Shown here in pieces: positions 6,263 to 7,639 of a DNA stretch of 7,639 nt. The stretch spans positions 1-7,639 of the forward strand of contig CAAFMM010000188.1 in NCBI GenBank assembly GCA_900764025.1. The letters are read 5' to 3'. The notes beneath the pieces are model-generated. The model had not been told where the DNA came from. It saw nothing but the letters and a program-made list of their open reading frames with translations, and ran no database searches. Position 1 is the stretch's first letter; each line of letters starts with the position of its first letter. This stretch comes from an uncultured Collinsella sp. Its GTDB lineage: Bacteria; Actinomycetota; Coriobacteriia; Coriobacteriales; Coriobacteriaceae. Made by a program: the position numbers and the translations under genes.

Positions 6263-6859
6263 ATGGATAAGGCTGAGTTGCGGCGGGCGGTGATTGCTCG
6301 GCGCGATGCTCTTGATTTGGATGTTCGGACGGCGAAGTCTGCTGTTGTATGCGCGCGGCTTGCTGAGCTGATGGATCGCTTGGGTGCCGCGGCACCGCGC
6401 ACCGTTGCCGTCTATGCCGCCATGGGTTCCGAGGTCGACCCAGCCGCGTTTGCCGCCGCAGCCGTCGCGCGTGGCTGGCGCGTGGCCTATCCGTGCATGC
6501 TCTCGGCAACAGACGCCATGGCTTATGGCCAGCGCATGTGCATGCGGGCAGTCTCTGTCGGCGATGCGTCCGAGGCCCCGTTTATCGCCCACCCTACGCG
6601 AGCCTTCGCAGCCACGGACGTCGACAGCATCCGCTTCCCCATCGTGCCCGCCAAGGCTCTCGACATGGTTGTTGTGCCGCTCGTGGCTTTCGACCGCACC
6701 GGCGCGCGCCTGGGCTACGGCGGAGGCTGCTACGACCGCTACCTGCCCATGCTCTCGCCCGCATGCCAAATCATCGGCATCGCCTTTGACGAACAGCGTG
6801 TCGGCCACGTTCCCACCGATGCCCACGACCTGCCGCTGCCCAACATCGTCAGCGCCTAA
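6263..6859 (+). CDS. 5-formyltetrahydrofolate cyclo-ligase (MTHFS; YgfA/Fau family)
   Basis: The protein has 198 residues, normal for this family. The enzyme uses ATP to convert 5-formyl-THF to 5,10-methenyl-THF in the cytoplasm, returning this folate form to the one-carbon pool. The N-terminal basic helix MDKAELRRAVIARRDAL matches the family's KxxLRxxxxxxR start. The key signature is LGYGGGCYDRYL (150-161), the ATP/folate-binding loop usually written GYGGGYYDRYL; the aromatic residue after GGG is Cys156 here. VVVPLVAFDRTGARLG precedes it and AFDEQRVGHVPTDAHD follows, as expected. The ATG at 6263 is preceded by GGGAG 11 nt away, a slightly long spacing. A TTG at 6236 in the same frame lies inside the hairpin and is unlikely. 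The first 35 codons are less GC-biased than the rest. It is transcribed alone and convergent with metA, 23 bp away. Confidence 0.95.
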   Translation: MDKAELRRAVIARRDALDLDVRTAKSAVVCARLAELMDRLGAAAPRTVAVYAAMGSEVDPAAFAAAAVARGWRVAYPCMLSATDAMAYGQRMCMRAVSVGDASEAPFIAHPTRAFAATDVDSIRFPIVPAKALDMVVVPLVAFDRTGARLGYGGGCYDRYLPMLSPACQIIGIAFDEQRVGHVPTDAHDLPLPNIVSA

Positions 6860-6882
6860 ATGCAAGCGTACCTCCCGGTAGC

Positions 6883-7639
6883 CTAGTGCTCCTCGCCGGC
6901 TCGGGCTAGGTCGTAGGGCGTGGTCTGGTAGACGTAGTAGTTGAGCCAGTTGGTGTAGAGCAGCTGAGCCTGGCTGCGCCAGACGTTGCGCGGCTCGGCG
7001 GTGGGGTCGTCACCCGGGAAGTAATGCGCCGGCACCTGAGGGTTGAGCCCGCGCTTCACGTCGCGCTCGTACTCCAGGCGCAACGTGTCGGTGTCGTACT
7101 CGGGATGGCCAAAGACAAAGAAGCGGCGGCTGTCGGTCGACTTGACGATGTACAGGCCCACCTCGTCGGACACGGCCACGACCTCAAGCTGCGGCTCGGC
7201 CTCCACGTCCTCGCGGCGCACATCGGTGTTGCGCGAATGCACGGCATAGAAGCGGTCGTCGAAGCCGCGCACCAGCGGGCTTTGCGGCTTCACCAGATAA
7301 TGCTCGAACACGCCACTCGCCTTTGCCGGCAGGTCGTGCTTCTGAATACCGTAGTGGTGATACAGGCCCGCCTGCGCGCCCCAACAAATATGCAGCGTAG
7401 AGTGCACGTGCGTGGTGGACCAATCCATGATCTGGCAGAGCTCGGGCCAGTAGTCGACCTCTTCGAACGGCATCTGTTCCACCGGCGCGCCCGTGATGAT
7501 CAGGCCGTCGTAGTGGATGTCGCGGATGTCGTCGAACGTGCGGTAGAACGTCTCCAGGTGGCCGGCGCTTACGTGCGTGGCCTCGTGCGTCTTGGTGCGC
7601 AGCAGGTCCACCTCCACCTGCAGCGGCGTGTTGGAGAGC
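6883..7639 (-). CDS. metA: Homoserine O-acyltransferase MetA, probably acetyl-specific (5' end beyond window)
   Basis: The visible 252 residues align without gaps to E. coli MetA from about residue 58, so roughly 57 N-terminal residues are outside the window. MetA activates homoserine by O-acylation, the first committed step of methionine synthesis, in the cytoplasm. The catalytic Cys (E. coli Cys142) is in LHICWGAQAG, codon 7384-7386. The His/Glu pair (His235, Glu237) is in FGHPEYD. The C-terminal signature TNWLNYYVYQTTPYDL is intact. At the position of E. coli Gly111 the protein has Glu (GAPVE, codon 7477-7479), the residue associated with acetyl-CoA use in Bacillus cereus MetA. The product is therefore predicted to be O-acetylhomoserine. 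The open frame continues to the edge (…LSNTPLQVEVDLL), so an internal GTG at 7617 is not the start. Its promoter and any riboswitch are out of view. Confidence 0.96.
   Translation of the reverse strand, partial: LSNTPLQVEVDLLRTKTHEATHVSAGHLETFYRTFDDIRDIHYDGLIITGAPVEQMPFEEVDYWPELCQIMDWSTTHVHSTLHICWGAQAGLYHHYGIQKHDLPAKASGVFEHYLVKPQSPLVRGFDDRFYAVHSRNTDVRREDVEAEPQLEVVAVSDEVGLYIVKSTDSRRFFVFGHPEYDTDTLRLEYERDVKRGLNPQVPAHYFPGDDPTAEPRNVWRSQAQLLYTNWLNYYVYQTTPYDLARAGEEH

Noticed and set aside
6197..6865. 222-codon minus-strand open frame opposite the cyclo-ligase
   Set aside because: Antisense shadow of a gene with a clear GYGGGxYDRYL signature; it has no motif of its own.

Overview
The window looks like chromosomal DNA from a high-GC Coriobacteriia gut anaerobe, most likely Collinsella. 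This rests on codon use (strong C/G third positions), AT-rich intergenic regions between GC-rich genes, and the style of the proteins. It is an inference without database support. There are seven protein genes, two cut by the window edges. No RNA gene, insertion sequence, CRISPR array or phage gene was seen.

Left part (1-2571, all on the minus strand) is a sugar-utilisation locus. In transcription order it holds a GntR/UTRA repressor-type regulator, mannose-family PTS components EIIA and EIIB, a factor-independent terminator, and then a separately promoted SIS-domain phosphosugar enzyme resembling FrlB-type deglycases, which runs off the window. A related 20-bp inverted-repeat element (GTTATA-N8-TATAAC in its best form) lies inside the predicted promoters of both the EIIA-EIIB unit and the SIS gene. 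A weaker version lies upstream of the regulator gene. The simplest reading is a local regulon controlled by the GntR protein: uptake and phosphorylation by a mannose-type PTS, then cleavage or isomerisation of the phosphorylated product. An Amadori compound such as fructoselysine or glucoselysine is possible. EIIC and EIID are not in the window.

Middle part (about 2572-5928) is a divergent intergenic region followed by one large, very GC-rich gene for an M16C (PreP/Cym1-like) zinc metallopeptidase of 1011 residues. It ends in a strong 14-bp terminator hairpin.

The 5878-6262 gap has no credible gene but is unusually structured. After the terminator come a small GC-rich hairpin, two tandem long palindromic units sharing the arm GTCTCGATCTGTAACA (81-bp period), and a 13-bp hairpin abutting the ribosome binding site of the next gene.

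Right part (6263-7639) holds 5-formyltetrahydrofolate cyclo-ligase on the plus strand and, convergent with it after a 23-bp gap, most of a MetA homoserine O-acyltransferase on the minus strand. MetA carries Glu at the residue equivalent to E. coli position 111, which predicts acetyl-CoA rather than succinyl-CoA use. Both touch one-carbon/methionine metabolism but are not co-transcribed.

I found no convincing new multi-gene system. The items most worth following are the shared operator-like element, the tandem palindromes and the RBS-adjacent hairpin.
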